This document shows, piece by piece, positions 31,646-40,299 of a DNA stretch of 64,000 bases (positions are counted from its first letter, which is position 1; each line of letters begins with the position of its first letter). The DNA is from Klenkia soli. GTDB taxonomy: Bacteria; Actinomycetota; Actinomycetes; Mycobacteriales; Geodermatophilaceae. The notes below the pieces were generated by a model that did not search any database, was not told the origin of the DNA, and saw only the letters and a program-made list of their open reading frames with translations. The translations under genes and the position numbers were made by a program. The stretch spans positions 1-64,000 of the forward strand of contig NZ_FNIR01000015.1 in NCBI RefSeq assembly GCF_900103975.1, in the 5' to 3' direction.

Positions 31646-32400
31646 TGTCCATGACCGCGATCGACGCCCGCCCCGTCTCGAGCTCCCGGGCCCAGCTCAC
31701 CCGCCCCGACGGCAGCGCGCTGCGGGTCCTCGTCGTCGACGACGAGCGCTCCATCTGCGAGCTGCTCTCCCTGGCCCTCCGCTACGAGGGCTGGGACGTC
31801 AAGACCGCCGCCGACGGCACCGAGGCCGTCAAGGTGTCGCGGGACTTCCGCCCCGACGCCGTCGTGCTCGATGTCATGCTGCCCGACATGGACGGCCTGG
31901 AGGTGCTCCGCCGGCTGCGCGCGGACTCCCCGCTGGTGCCGGTGGTCTTCCTGACAGCCAAGGACGCCGTCGAGGACCGCATCGCCGGGCTCACCGCCGG
32001 CGGCGACGACTACGTCACCAAGCCCTTCTCCCTCGAGGAGGTGGCCGCCCGGCTGCGCGGCCTGCTGCGCCGCACCTCCCGCGTGGTGGCCGACGACGGC
32101 CTGCTGGTCGTCGGCGACCTCACCCTGGACGAGGAGTCGCACGAGGTCACCCGCGGCGGTGACGACATCCGGCTGACCGCCACCGAGTTCGAGCTGCTGC
32201 GCTACCTGATGCGCAACCCCAAGCGGGTGCTCTCCAAGGCCCAGATCCTGGACCGCGTGTGGCAGTACGACTTCGGCGGCCAGGGCAACATCGTCGAGCT
32301 GTACATCTCCTACCTGCGCCGCAAGATCGACGCCGGTCGCACCCCGATGATCCACACGCTGCGGGGCGCCGGCTACGTGATCAAGCCGGCCGCCGTCTGA
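31645..32400 (+). CDS. OmpR/PhoB-family response regulator
   Basis: 251 aa. Receiver domain: VLVVDDE acidic pair, phospho-acceptor Asp76 in VVLDVMLPDMDG, VVFLTAKD with the Thr, and YVTKPFSLEE with the Lys. C-terminal winged helix: LTATEFELLRYLMRNPKRVL, then VWQYDFGGQGNIVELYISY and the wing IHTLRGAGYVI. A 25-residue N-terminal extension precedes the receiver; TcrA/MprA-like actinobacterial members share this. ATG 31645 overlaps the ferredoxin stop (TGATG), linking regulation to the redox operon. The cognate kinase follows 8 nt later. Confidence 0.92.
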   Translation: MSMTAIDARPVSSSRAQLTRPDGSALRVLVVDDERSICELLSLALRYEGWDVKTAADGTEAVKVSRDFRPDAVVLDVMLPDMDGLEVLRRLRADSPLVPVVFLTAKDAVEDRIAGLTAGGDDYVTKPFSLEEVAARLRGLLRRTSRVVADDGLLVVGDLTLDEESHEVTRGGDDIRLTATEFELLRYLMRNPKRVLSKAQILDRVWQYDFGGQGNIVELYISYLRRKIDAGRTPMIHTLRGAGYVIKPAAV

Positions 32401-32408
32401 CAGGACCC

Positions 32409-33962
32409 ATGACCGGCCCCTCCGCGCCCGCACCGAGCACCGCCCCCCGTCGGCGGCTCTCGCTGCGGGCGCGGTTGCTGGTGGCCTTCCTGGTGCCCAC
32501 CGTCGTCGTCCTCGCCCTGGTGGCCTTCGTGTCGACGACGGTGCTGCGGCACGAGCTGATGCGCCAGGTCGACGACCGCCTCGAGGGCGCCGGGTCGCGG
32601 ACCGAGCAGTACGCCGGCGACCTGGACGACCGGCCGACCGAACCCGGCGGCAGCGGCCCCTCCGACCGCGGGTACCCGCCCGGGCAGGGCGAGGGCACCC
32701 TGGTGGCGAGCTTCGAGGGCGGGGTGTGCACGTACTCCGCCGTCATCCAGCGCTCCGGTTCGGAGCTCGCCCTGACGTCGGCCCAGACCGCCGCGCTGGA
32801 CGGGGTGGCCGGCGACTGGTCGGCGACCACCGTGGACGTCGGCGGCGGGCTCGGCGAGTACCGCGTGGTCGGCGCGACCACCCCCGACGGCGACCTGGTC
32901 GTGACCGGGTTGCCGCTGGACAGCGTCGACGAGGCGGTGCACTCGCTGATCCTGGTCGAGGCCCTCGCCGGGCTGCTGGCCCTGCTGGCCGCCGCCGGCG
33001 CCGCGACCGTGGTCATCCGGCGGCAGCTGCGGCCGCTCGACCGGGTCGCGGCCACCGCCACCCGGGTGTCGGAGCTGGAGCTGTCCACCGGTGAGGTGCA
33101 GCTGGCCGAGCGGGTGCCGCCGGCCGACACCGACACCAGCACCGAGGTCGGCCAGGTCGCCACGGCGCTCAACCGGCTGCTGGACCACGTCGAGACCTCG
33201 CTGTCGGCCCGCCAGGCGTCCGAGACCCAGGTGCGGCAGTTCGTCGCCGACGCCAGCCACGAGCTGCGCACCCCGCTGGCCTCCATCCGCGGCTACGCCG
33301 AGCTGGTGCGCCGGCAGCACACCGACGTCGAGCCCGAGGTCGGGCACGCGCTGCGCCGGGTCGAGTCCGAGGCGGTGCGCATGTCGGTGCTGGTCGAGGA
33401 CCTCCTGCTGCTGGCGCGGCTGGACGCCGGGCGCGACCTGGTGACCGAGGACGTCGACCTGGCCGCGCTGGTGGTCGACACCGTCTCCGACGCGCACGTG
33501 GCCGGCCCCGACCACCGCTGGCGGGTCGACCTGCCCGACGTCGGCGTCGTCGTCCCCGGTGACGGCGCCCGGCTGCACCAGGTCCTGGCGAACCTGCTGG
33601 CCAACGCCCGCACGCACACCCCCGAGGGCACCACGGCCACGGTGCGGCTGCGCAGCGAGGACGGCTGGGCCGTCGTCCAGGTCGTCGACGACGGCCCGGG
33701 CATCCCGCCGGCCCTGCTGGCGCACGTGTTCGAGCGGTTCGCCCGCGGCGACTCCTCGCGGTCCCGGCAGGCCGGGTCCACCGGGCTCGGGCTGGCCATC
33801 GTCAGCGCCGTCGTCGAGGCGCACGAGGGCACCGTCGCCGTCGCGAGCGAGCCCGGCCGGACCGTCTTCACCGTGCGGTTGCCGCACGCCACCGAGGTCG
33901 CGGTCGACCCGGACAGCGACCTCGAGGTGGACGCCGACGGCATGCTGGTCGACGAGCGCTGA
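32409..33962 (+). CDS. HAMP-containing sensor histidine kinase
   Basis: 517 aa. TM1 about residues 22-43 and TM2 about 178-203 enclose a 135-residue extracellular sensor of no recognised family. HAMP follows, then HisKA with phospho-acceptor His284 in FVADASHELRTPLASIRG, and HATPase_c with NLLANARTHTPEG (N-box), DDGPGIPP (G1) and GLGLAIVSAVVEAHEG (G2). The partner regulator is immediately upstream, and both follow the redox module. The signal is unknown; redox or flavin state is a reasonable inference from context only. Confidence 0.92.
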   Translation: MTGPSAPAPSTAPRRRLSLRARLLVAFLVPTVVVLALVAFVSTTVLRHELMRQVDDRLEGAGSRTEQYAGDLDDRPTEPGGSGPSDRGYPPGQGEGTLVASFEGGVCTYSAVIQRSGSELALTSAQTAALDGVAGDWSATTVDVGGGLGEYRVVGATTPDGDLVVTGLPLDSVDEAVHSLILVEALAGLLALLAAAGAATVVIRRQLRPLDRVAATATRVSELELSTGEVQLAERVPPADTDTSTEVGQVATALNRLLDHVETSLSARQASETQVRQFVADASHELRTPLASIRGYAELVRRQHTDVEPEVGHALRRVESEAVRMSVLVEDLLLLARLDAGRDLVTEDVDLAALVVDTVSDAHVAGPDHRWRVDLPDVGVVVPGDGARLHQVLANLLANARTHTPEGTTATVRLRSEDGWAVVQVVDDGPGIPPALLAHVFERFARGDSSRSRQAGSTGLGLAIVSAVVEAHEGTVAVASEPGRTVFTVRLPHATEVAVDPDSDLEVDADGMLVDER

Positions 33963-34004
33963 CCCCGCACGCTTGATCGTCGCCGCTGCGGGTAGGGGCT
34001 GCTG

Positions 34005-34385
34005 GTGACGAATCCCACCGATCCGCCGCCGACCGCCACCGAGTCCCCCGTCCCCGAGGTGGCGGTCGAGCGGACCAGCCACGGCACGGTCCGCGTGACC
34101 GTCACCGGCGAGTTCACCGCCGAGGCCCGGCGTCCGGTGATCCGGGCCGTCACGGACCTCCTCCTCGGCGAGGACCCGCCGACCCACCTGCTCCTGGACA
34201 TGAAGCCGGTGACGTTCCTGAACTCGGCCGGGCTGTCGACCGTGGTGCAGCTGCACCGCATGCTCGAGGGCCGGGGCTCCGAGCTCGAGCTGCTGGTGGG
34301 CAGCACCGTCGTCGCCCGCCCGTTGCAGCTCTCGGGCCTGTGGCACCGCTTCCACGTGCGCGACGAGCGGGCGCCCGGCAGCTGA
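34005..34385 (+). CDS. STAS-domain protein (anti-anti-sigma factor-like)
   Basis: 126 aa. The STAS core has the phosphorylatable Ser74 in TFLNSAGLSTVVQL, the position used by SpoIIAA/RsbV. Such proteins free sigma factors by binding anti-sigma kinases of the RsbW type. No such kinase or sigma factor is adjacent, so the partner is elsewhere. A TAGGGG hexamer 6 nt before GTG 34005 may be a leaderless -10. Confidence 0.8.
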   Translation: MTNPTDPPPTATESPVPEVAVERTSHGTVRVTVTGEFTAEARRPVIRAVTDLLLGEDPPTHLLLDMKPVTFLNSAGLSTVVQLHRMLEGRGSELELLVGSTVVARPLQLSGLWHRFHVRDERAPGS

Positions 34386-34398
34386 GCCGGCGGCACCC

Positions 34399-35112
34399 TC
34401 AGCCCGGCAGCAGCTCCGCCGGGCCGCCCAGGGTCCACCGGCCGCCGCCGGCGGCCTTGGCGCGGTACATCGCCTCGTCGGCACGGTGCAGCACGCCGTC
34501 GGCGGTGTCCCGCCCGGTCCCCGTCACCGCCACGCCCACGCTCGCCGTCACCCGGACCGCACCCGACGTCAGCTCGAAGGGCACGGCAACGGCCTCGACG
34601 ACCCGGGCGGCCAGCGACGTCGCACCCGCCCGGTCGCCGCCGTCGGCGCCGACCACCACGAACTCGTCCCCGCCCAGCCGGCCCAGCACGTCGTCGGCGC
34701 GCAGGCAGGCGCGCACGCGGTGCCCGACCCGCACGAGCAGCTCGTCGCCGGCCGCGTGCCCCCGCCGGTCGTTGACCGCCTTGAACCCGTCCAGGTCGAA
34801 GAACAGCACGCTCACGCCCGGCCCGCCGTCCCGGGCGCGGGCGAGGGCCCGCTCCAGCCGGCCGACCAGCGCCGCCCGGTTGGGCAGCCCGGTCAGCGGG
34901 TCCTGGTGGGCCTGCCGGCGCAGCTCGTCGTGCAGCCCGCGCATCTCGCGCGAGGAGATGTCGATGGACCGCTCCAGCAGGTAGCGCTCGTCGTCGACCT
35001 CGGCGTAGGTGCGGGCGACCACCTCGAGGACGGCGGCCCACTGCTCGCGGTCCGGGAGGTCCGCGATGCCCAGCCGACGAAGCTGACGGGCGAGCAGCCG
35101 GTGCGCGGTCAT
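34399..35112 (-). CDS. Diguanylate cyclase, soluble GGDEF protein with I-site
   Basis: 237 aa. A helical N-terminal 70 residues (no TM) leads into the GGDEF domain. Active-site RLGGDEF is intact, FFDLDGFKAVND binds metal, and RADD five residues before GGDEF is a complete RxxD inhibitory site, so feedback by c-di-GMP is expected. Its start overlaps the FIST gene stop (ATGA at 35109-35112), implying that the FIST sensor and this cyclase are made together and may interact. Confidence 0.88.
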   Translation of the reverse strand: MTAHRLLARQLRRLGIADLPDREQWAAVLEVVARTYAEVDDERYLLERSIDISSREMRGLHDELRRQAHQDPLTGLPNRAALVGRLERALARARDGGPGVSVLFFDLDGFKAVNDRRGHAAGDELLVRVGHRVRACLRADDVLGRLGGDEFVVVGADGGDRAGATSLAARVVEAVAVPFELTSGAVRVTASVGVAVTGTGRDTADGVLHRADEAMYRAKAAGGGRWTLGGPAELLPG

Positions 35113-36266
35113 GCCGCCGACCGGGGGCGCTCGCCGAACACGGTCACGGTCATCGTCTGGTTCTCCAGGTGGCAGGCCCCGCTGGGCAGGGTGGTGAGCT
35201 CGCCGTAGGAGTAGAAGCCGACGGCCGGGGTGCGCGGGCCCAACGCCTCGACCACCACCTCCAGCTCCTCCTCGGTGCGCTGGCCCAGGTACTGCCGTCG
35301 TCCCACGCAGGAGACCAGCAGGGCCAGGGAGTCACCGGCGTCGGCGTCCCGGCGGACCTGCTGCCCGGCGTCCTCGGCGCCGTCGACGAGGCGGTCGGTG
35401 GTGCTGCGCATGAGCTGGGCGGTCGCGCCCTGCGGGATCTCGCCGGCGTAGGTGATCGACCGGGTGTCGTGGTCGACGCCCAGGATGGTGCGGACCACCT
35501 CGCGGCCGGAGCCGTCGAGCAGCCGCACCCCCAGCGGGAACAGCAGGCCGGTCGCGGGCAGCCCGTCGGCCAGGTCGCCGAGGTACTCGCGGTACAGGTC
35601 GAGCACGGGGCGGCCGTCGAGCTCGTGGAGCACGGTGCCGGCGGAGCGGGTGACGAGCCGCTCGGGGCCCAGCGGCGACCAGCCGCCGCGGGAGGCGTGG
35701 CCGACCTCGAGGTCGGCGCCGAAGAGGCCGACCGCGGCGACCGCACCCGCGCGGGGCACGCCGTCGACCAGGACCCAGGTGCGGGCGAAGCGCGGGCCGT
35801 CGCCGGCCAGGCCGCCGGCCACGAGCGCGCCGGCCGGCACGGTCTCCGACACGCCCCGCCCGAGAGCGGAGCCGTTGACCGCGAGGCCGTCGCTGAGCAC
35901 CAGGGCCAGCGCGAGGTCGGCGCCGGACTCGGCCAGGCGCTTGCCCAGCAGCCGGCCGACGTCGTCGGACCCGCGGCCCTCGACCGGGGTGGTCTCGACG
36001 ACGACCCGGGTGGTGGCGAAGCGGACGACGGCCACGGCCAGGGTGTCGTCGGACAGCTCGGCCCCGAGCACCTCGCCCGCGGTCGAGCAGCCGGCCAGCG
36101 ATGCCACCGGGTACGTGCGGCGGAGATCGGCCAGTCCCGCGTGGTCGGGTTCGTCCACCAGCGCGGACGGCCCGAAGACGAGGACGAGGGTGCGGGCGGA
36201 GTCCCAGCCGGGCAACGCGGCCGACCACCCGGCACCGCGGACCCACCGGCCCGTGAACACGTCCAT
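35109..36266 (-). CDS. FIST N/C-domain sensory protein
   Basis: 385 aa. N-terminal FIST domain opens with TLVLVFGPSALVD and carries the typical SLAGCSTAGEVLG; the C-terminal FIST_C has AVGFYSYGELTT near its end. FIST proteins are proposed ligand sensors (small molecules, possibly amino acids) upstream of signalling enzymes. Here the coupled downstream gene is a diguanylate cyclase, which fits. No TM or signal peptide, so cytosolic. ATG 36266; GTG 36269 is an equally good start. Confidence 0.87.
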   Translation of the reverse strand: MDVFTGRWVRGAGWSAALPGWDSARTLVLVFGPSALVDEPDHAGLADLRRTYPVASLAGCSTAGEVLGAELSDDTLAVAVVRFATTRVVVETTPVEGRGSDDVGRLLGKRLAESGADLALALVLSDGLAVNGSALGRGVSETVPAGALVAGGLAGDGPRFARTWVLVDGVPRAGAVAAVGLFGADLEVGHASRGGWSPLGPERLVTRSAGTVLHELDGRPVLDLYREYLGDLADGLPATGLLFPLGVRLLDGSGREVVRTILGVDHDTRSITYAGEIPQGATAQLMRSTTDRLVDGAEDAGQQVRRDADAGDSLALLVSCVGRRQYLGQRTEEELEVVVEALGPRTPAVGFYSYGELTTLPSGACHLENQTMTVTVFGERPRSAA

Positions 36267-36408
36267 CACCCGTCCGTCCCCGGGGGCGCACACCGCCCCT
36301 CGCCCGTCCTTTCGGCACCGACCAGGTCCTCCTTGACCGGCCCACCCGCACGGGGGAGGCACAGCGCGCACCGGGCCCGGTTCCAGGGAGGCCCCCGATC
36401 GTGGGCCG

Positions 36409-38385
36409 GTGACCACCGCACTCCTGGACCAGCCGACCTCCGTCCCGGCCGCGCGCCCGCCGCGCCCGCGGTGGGTCCGCCCGTCGACGGCCGGCCTGCT
36501 CGCCGGCACGGCCGTGCTGTACCTGTGGGGCCTGTCGGCGAACGGGTACGGCAACGACTTCTACGCCGCCGCCGTGCAGGCCGGGTCGCAGAGCTGGAAG
36601 GCGTTCTTCTTCGGCTCGCTGGACGCCGGCAACGCCATCACCGTCGACAAGACCCCGGCCTCGCTGTGGGTCATGGAGCTGTCGGTCCGGCTGTTCGGGC
36701 TGAACCCGTGGGCGCTGCTGGTCCCGCAGGCGCTCATGGGGGTGGGCACCGTCGCGCTGGTGGTGGCCGCGGTCCGCCGCACGACGGGGCGTCCCGGGGC
36801 GGCGCTGGTGGGCGGTGCGGTCATGGCGCTCACGCCGGTCGCCGTCCTCATGTTCCGGTACGACAACCCCGACGCCCTGCTGGTGCTGCTGCTGACCGCG
36901 GCCGGGTACGCGTTGGTGCGGGCGCTGCAGAGCCCCCGGGCGCTGCGCTGGATGGTGCTGGCCGGCGCCCTGGTCGGGGTCGCGTTCCTGGCCAAGATGC
37001 TGCAGGCGTTCCTGGTGCTGCCCGGGTTCGCGCTGGTGTACCTCGTGCTCGCCGAGGGCGCCCTCCGCCGCCGGTTCGGCCACCTGCTGGCCGCCGGGGC
37101 GGCGATGCTGGTCGCCGGCGGCTGGTGGGTCGCGGTGGTGCAGCTGTGGCCCGCGGACTCCCGGCCCTACGTGGGCGGGTCGACCGACGACTCGGTGCTG
37201 GAGCTGGCCCTGGGCTACAACGGCATCAGCCGGCTGTCCGGCGGCGAGGGCGGGCCGCAGACCGGCACACCCGGCCTGCTGCGGCTGGTCGGCGCCGACC
37301 TCGGCGGCCAGGTGGCCTGGTTCCTGCCGGCCGCGCTGGTCGCGCTCGTGGCCGGTCTGGTCTGGACGGCGCGACGCCCGCGCACCGACCCGGTGCGGGC
37401 CGGGCTGCTGGTGTGGGGCGGCTGGCTGCTGGTGACGGGGCTGGTGTTCAGCCTGATGGCGGGCACCTTCCACGGCTACTACACGGTGGCGCTGGCGCCG
37501 GCGATCGCCGCGCTGGTCGGCATCGGGGTGGCCCTGGTCGGGGACCGACCGCGCACGGGCCCGCCGGTGCTGGCGGCGACGGTGGCGCTCACGGCGGTGT
37601 GGTCCTTCGTCCTGCTCGGCCGCAGCGCCGAGTTCCTGCCGTGGCTGCGGTGGGTCGTGCTGGTCGGCGGGCTGCTGGCCGCGGCGGGCCTGCTCGTCGG
37701 CCGGTTCGGCGCCGGCCTGCGGCGCGGGGCGGTGGTGGTGGCGCTGCTCGCCGCGCTGGCCGGGCCCGCGGCCTACTCGGTGCAGACGGTCGCGACGGCG
37801 CACACCGGGTCGATCCCCACGGCCGGGCCGACGGTCAGCGGGGGGACCTCCGGGTTCGGCGGCGGGCGCGGTGGGGGCGGCGCGCCGTCCGGCGGGTTCC
37901 CGGGACGCCCGGACGGGGCCGACGGGGCGACACCGGGCGGCGGCGCGACCGGCCTTCCCGGCGGGACGGACGGCGGGACGGACGGCGACGCGGCCGGCGC
38001 TCCCGGAGGGGCGGCCGGCGGTGGGCAGGGCGGGTTCGGCGGCGGCAGCGCCTCCGAGCAGGTCGTGGCGCTGCTGCAGCAGGATGCCGGGTCCTACCGC
38101 TGGGCGGCCGCGACGGTCGGCTCCCAGACGTCGGCGGTCTACCAGCTGGTCAGCGGTGACCCGGTCATGGCCATCGGCGGGTTCACCGGCAGCGACCCGA
38201 GCCCGACGCTGGCCCAGTTCCAGGCCTACGTGGCCGCCGGCGACGTGCACTGGTTCATCGGCGCCGGGCAGGGCCGGGGCGGCGACGGCTCGGCGTCGGA
38301 GATCACGCAGTGGGTGGCGGCCACCTGCACGGCGCAGACCGTCGACGGCGTCACCGTCTACGACCTGACCGCGCCGGCGTCCTGA
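36409..38385 (+). CDS. GT39-like (PMT_2/ArnT-type) membrane glycosyltransferase
   Basis: 658 aa. Around 12 membrane segments, then a Gly-rich linker (about residues 480-560) and a soluble C-terminal domain ending QTVDGVTVYDLTAP. GNDFYAAAVQAGSQSWKAFF holds the catalytic Asp region of dolichol/polyprenyl-phosphate-sugar transferases, and ITVDKTPASLWVMEL is the conserved actinobacterial second loop. Such enzymes move a sugar from a polyprenyl phosphate donor to an exported acceptor. The Gly linker is unusually long. GTG 36409; the 3' end overlaps the convergent epoxide hydrolase by 28 nt. Confidence 0.87.
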   Translation: MTTALLDQPTSVPAARPPRPRWVRPSTAGLLAGTAVLYLWGLSANGYGNDFYAAAVQAGSQSWKAFFFGSLDAGNAITVDKTPASLWVMELSVRLFGLNPWALLVPQALMGVGTVALVVAAVRRTTGRPGAALVGGAVMALTPVAVLMFRYDNPDALLVLLLTAAGYALVRALQSPRALRWMVLAGALVGVAFLAKMLQAFLVLPGFALVYLVLAEGALRRRFGHLLAAGAAMLVAGGWWVAVVQLWPADSRPYVGGSTDDSVLELALGYNGISRLSGGEGGPQTGTPGLLRLVGADLGGQVAWFLPAALVALVAGLVWTARRPRTDPVRAGLLVWGGWLLVTGLVFSLMAGTFHGYYTVALAPAIAALVGIGVALVGDRPRTGPPVLAATVALTAVWSFVLLGRSAEFLPWLRWVVLVGGLLAAAGLLVGRFGAGLRRGAVVVALLAALAGPAAYSVQTVATAHTGSIPTAGPTVSGGTSGFGGGRGGGGAPSGGFPGRPDGADGATPGGGATGLPGGTDGGTDGDAAGAPGGAAGGGQGGFGGGSASEQVVALLQQDAGSYRWAAATVGSQTSAVYQLVSGDPVMAIGGFTGSDPSPTLAQFQAYVAAGDVHWFIGAGQGRGGDGSASEITQWVAATCTAQTVDGVTVYDLTAPAS

Positions 38386-39539
38386 GCCGCGCGCGGCCGG
38401 CGGAGGCCCCGCAGGCCGGTGCGGATCTCCTCGACCAGGAAGCCGGGCTGTTCGAGGGCGGCGAAGTGGCCCCCGCGCGGAGCCTGCCCGTGGTGGACGA
38501 GGCCGGGGTAGGTGGCCTCGATCCAGCTGCGCGGCGGGAGCGGGATGTCGCGCGGGAACACGGTCACCGCCACGGGCAGGTCGAGCCGGGGCCCGGCCAG
38601 TCCGCCCGTCCCGTTCTCCCGGTAGATCCGGGCCGAGGACGCCCCGGTGTTGGTGAACCAGAACAGCGAGACCAGGTCCAGGATCGTGTCGAGGTCGACG
38701 GCGTCCTCGGCACGGCCGGCGTTGTCGGTCTTGGACTGGAACTTCTCGTAGATCCAGGCCGCCTGGCCGGCCGGGGAGTCGGCCAGGGCGAACCCGACGG
38801 TCTGCGGCTTGGTGGCCTGCAGGTGGTTGGACCCGCCGAGCTCGCCCGTGTAGTGCGCGAGGGTGTCCAGCGACCGGCGCTCCTCGGGCGACAGGACGTC
38901 GGGGGCCACCGCGGGGTAGACGTACTGCGTGCTCAGGTGGACCCCGAGCAGGCCCGCCGGTCGCGCTGCCCCGAGGGCGGTGGTGACCGCGGCGCCCCAG
39001 TCACCGCCGTGGGCCGCCCACTCCTGGTAGCCCAGTCGCCGCATCAGGGTGGCCCAGGCCCGGGCCGTGCGTGCCAGGTCCCACCCGGTCCGGGTCGGCT
39101 TGCCGGAGAACCCGAACCCGGGCAGGGACGGGACGACGACGTCGAAGGAGTCGGCGGGGTCCCCGCCGTGGGCCGTCGGGTCGGTCAGCGGGCCGACGAG
39201 CTGGAGGAAGTCGGCGACCGATCCTGGCCAGCCGTGCGTGAGCAGCAGGGGCAGCGCTCCCGGGTGGGGCGAGCGGACGTGCAGGAAGTGGACGTCGATC
39301 CCGTCGATCTCGGTGCGGAACTGGGGGTGGGCGTTCAGGTCCGCCTCGAACCGGCGCCAGTCGTACCCGTGCTGCCAGCGGTCGACGAGGGCACGCAGGG
39401 CGTCGCTGCGGACGCCCTGCGACCAGTCGTCGACGGTTTCGGGGTCCGGCCAACGGGTCCGGGCGAGCCGGTGCTGCAGGTCGTCGAGGTCGGCGTCCGG
39501 GATCTGGACGGTGAACGGGCGGACGGGGGCTGCAGTCAT
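38358..39539 (-). CDS. Epoxide hydrolase (EHN type)
   Basis: 393 aa. N-terminal EHN domain (FTVQIPDADLDDLQHRLART), then alpha/beta hydrolase with LLLTHGWPGS (oxyanion HGWP), nucleophile Asp in AAHGGDWGAAV and catalytic His in RGGHFAALEQP. Microsomal-type epoxide hydrolases open epoxides through an Asp-ester intermediate; the substrate is unknown. A GAGGAG ribosome-binding site lies 9 nt before ATG 39539. Divergent TetR regulator with twin operators in the spacer, so induction by an epoxide or related hydrophobic compound is likely. Confidence 0.9.
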   Translation of the reverse strand: MTAAPVRPFTVQIPDADLDDLQHRLARTRWPDPETVDDWSQGVRSDALRALVDRWQHGYDWRRFEADLNAHPQFRTEIDGIDVHFLHVRSPHPGALPLLLTHGWPGSVADFLQLVGPLTDPTAHGGDPADSFDVVVPSLPGFGFSGKPTRTGWDLARTARAWATLMRRLGYQEWAAHGGDWGAAVTTALGAARPAGLLGVHLSTQYVYPAVAPDVLSPEERRSLDTLAHYTGELGGSNHLQATKPQTVGFALADSPAGQAAWIYEKFQSKTDNAGRAEDAVDLDTILDLVSLFWFTNTGASSARIYRENGTGGLAGPRLDLPVAVTVFPRDIPLPPRSWIEATYPGLVHHGQAPRGGHFAALEQPGFLVEEIRTGLRGLRRPRAAQDAGAVRS

Positions 39540-39561
39540 GGTCTTGTCTCCTCGGAGTCAG

Positions 39562-39607
39562 TTGCACACTGGTGTGCAATCTAGGCTCATTGCACACTGG
39601 TGTGCAA
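39562..39607. promoter_or_regulatory. Twin perfect TetR operators and overlapping divergent promoters
   Basis: Two identical 18-bp copies of TTGCACAC-TG-GTGTGCAA (39562-39579 and 39590-39607), 28 bp apart, with perfect 8-bp arms. Between them lie TAGGCT (39582-39587), a -10 for the TetR gene, and, on the minus strand, TAGATT (39583-39578), a -10 for the epoxide hydrolase, with its -35-like TTGCAC inside the second copy. Occupancy would shut both promoters. Confidence 0.8.
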
Positions 39608-39617
39608 ACATGACCGG

Positions 39618-40190
39618 GTGCCTTCGCCCCGGACGACCCGGACCCGGATCCTCGACGTCGCCCTCGACGTCCTCGGGCAGGACCCCGACGCCTCGATGGC
39701 GGACGTCGCGACCGCCGCCGGCGTCGTGCGCCGAACGGTCTACGGCCACTTCCCCTCCCGCACGGACCTCGTGCTGGCCCTCGCGGAGCAGGCCGCGACC
39801 GAGCTGCAGGGCATCCTCGCCGAGGTCGCCGCGGTGGACCGGGCTGCCGATGCGACCTGGGCCGACTTCGTGGCGCACATCTGGCCCGTCGCGCGCCGCT
39901 ACCGGGTGCTGCTGGCCCTGCGGCGCAGCGAGCACGGGGCCGGGATCCACGCACTGCTGGCACCGGTGGACCAGGCCCTGGCCGACCTGGTCCGGCGAGG
40001 CCAGGACGACGGGACCCTCGGCCGCCACCTGCCGGCGCTCGTGCTGGGCCAGCTGGCCTACGCCACCGTGTTCACGGTCGCGGAGACCGCGCTGACCGAC
40101 GACACGGTCACCGTCGCGTCGGCGACCACCACCAGCCTGCTCGTCCTGGGAGTCCCCACCGCCCGTGCGGAGGAGCTCGCCCGCGCGTGA
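39618..40190 (+). CDS. TetR family repressor
   Basis: 190 aa. N-terminal TetR HTH: TRTRILDVALDVLGQ, then MADVATAAGVVRRTVYGHFPSRTDLV is split here as recognition segment 'AAGVVRRTVYGHF' and anchor 'PSRTDLVLALAEQ'. The C-terminal ligand domain has no named subfamily. It faces the epoxide hydrolase across a spacer holding two perfect palindromes, so it very probably represses both genes. GTG 39618 is chosen; an earlier in-frame GTG at 39600 would lie inside operator 2. Confidence 0.88.
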   Translation: MPSPRTTRTRILDVALDVLGQDPDASMADVATAAGVVRRTVYGHFPSRTDLVLALAEQAATELQGILAEVAAVDRAADATWADFVAHIWPVARRYRVLLALRRSEHGAGIHALLAPVDQALADLVRRGQDDGTLGRHLPALVLGQLAYATVFTVAETALTDDTVTVASATTTSLLVLGVPTARAEELARA

Positions 40191-40193
40191 TCG

Positions 40194-40207
40194 GCTCCGT
40201 GCGGAGC
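40194..40207 (+). terminator. Small terminator-like hairpin
   Basis: GCTCCG-TG-CGGAGC just after the TetR stop codon. Only 6 bp and no U-tract. Confidence 0.35.
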
Positions 40208-40262
40208 GGTTCGAGGTCGCGCAGTTCCCGTCATCCTTGGCCGTTTGAGCTGCACTTTCACC

Positions 40263-40291
40263 TTGTCGACGCACACCAGGTCGGGTAGGAT
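40263..40291 (+). promoter_or_regulatory. -35/-10 promoter of DUF222/HNH gene
   Basis: TTGTCG (40263-40268), 17-bp spacer, TAGGAT (40286-40291), then 8 nt to GTG 40300. A near-consensus, probably leaderless, promoter. Confidence 0.6.
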
Positions 40292-40299
40292 TCGATCAG

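Noticed and set aside
36267-36408. Riboswitch in the FIST/GT39 divergent spacer
   Set aside because: No conserved aptamer core could be recognised; only short G/C-rich inverted repeats.
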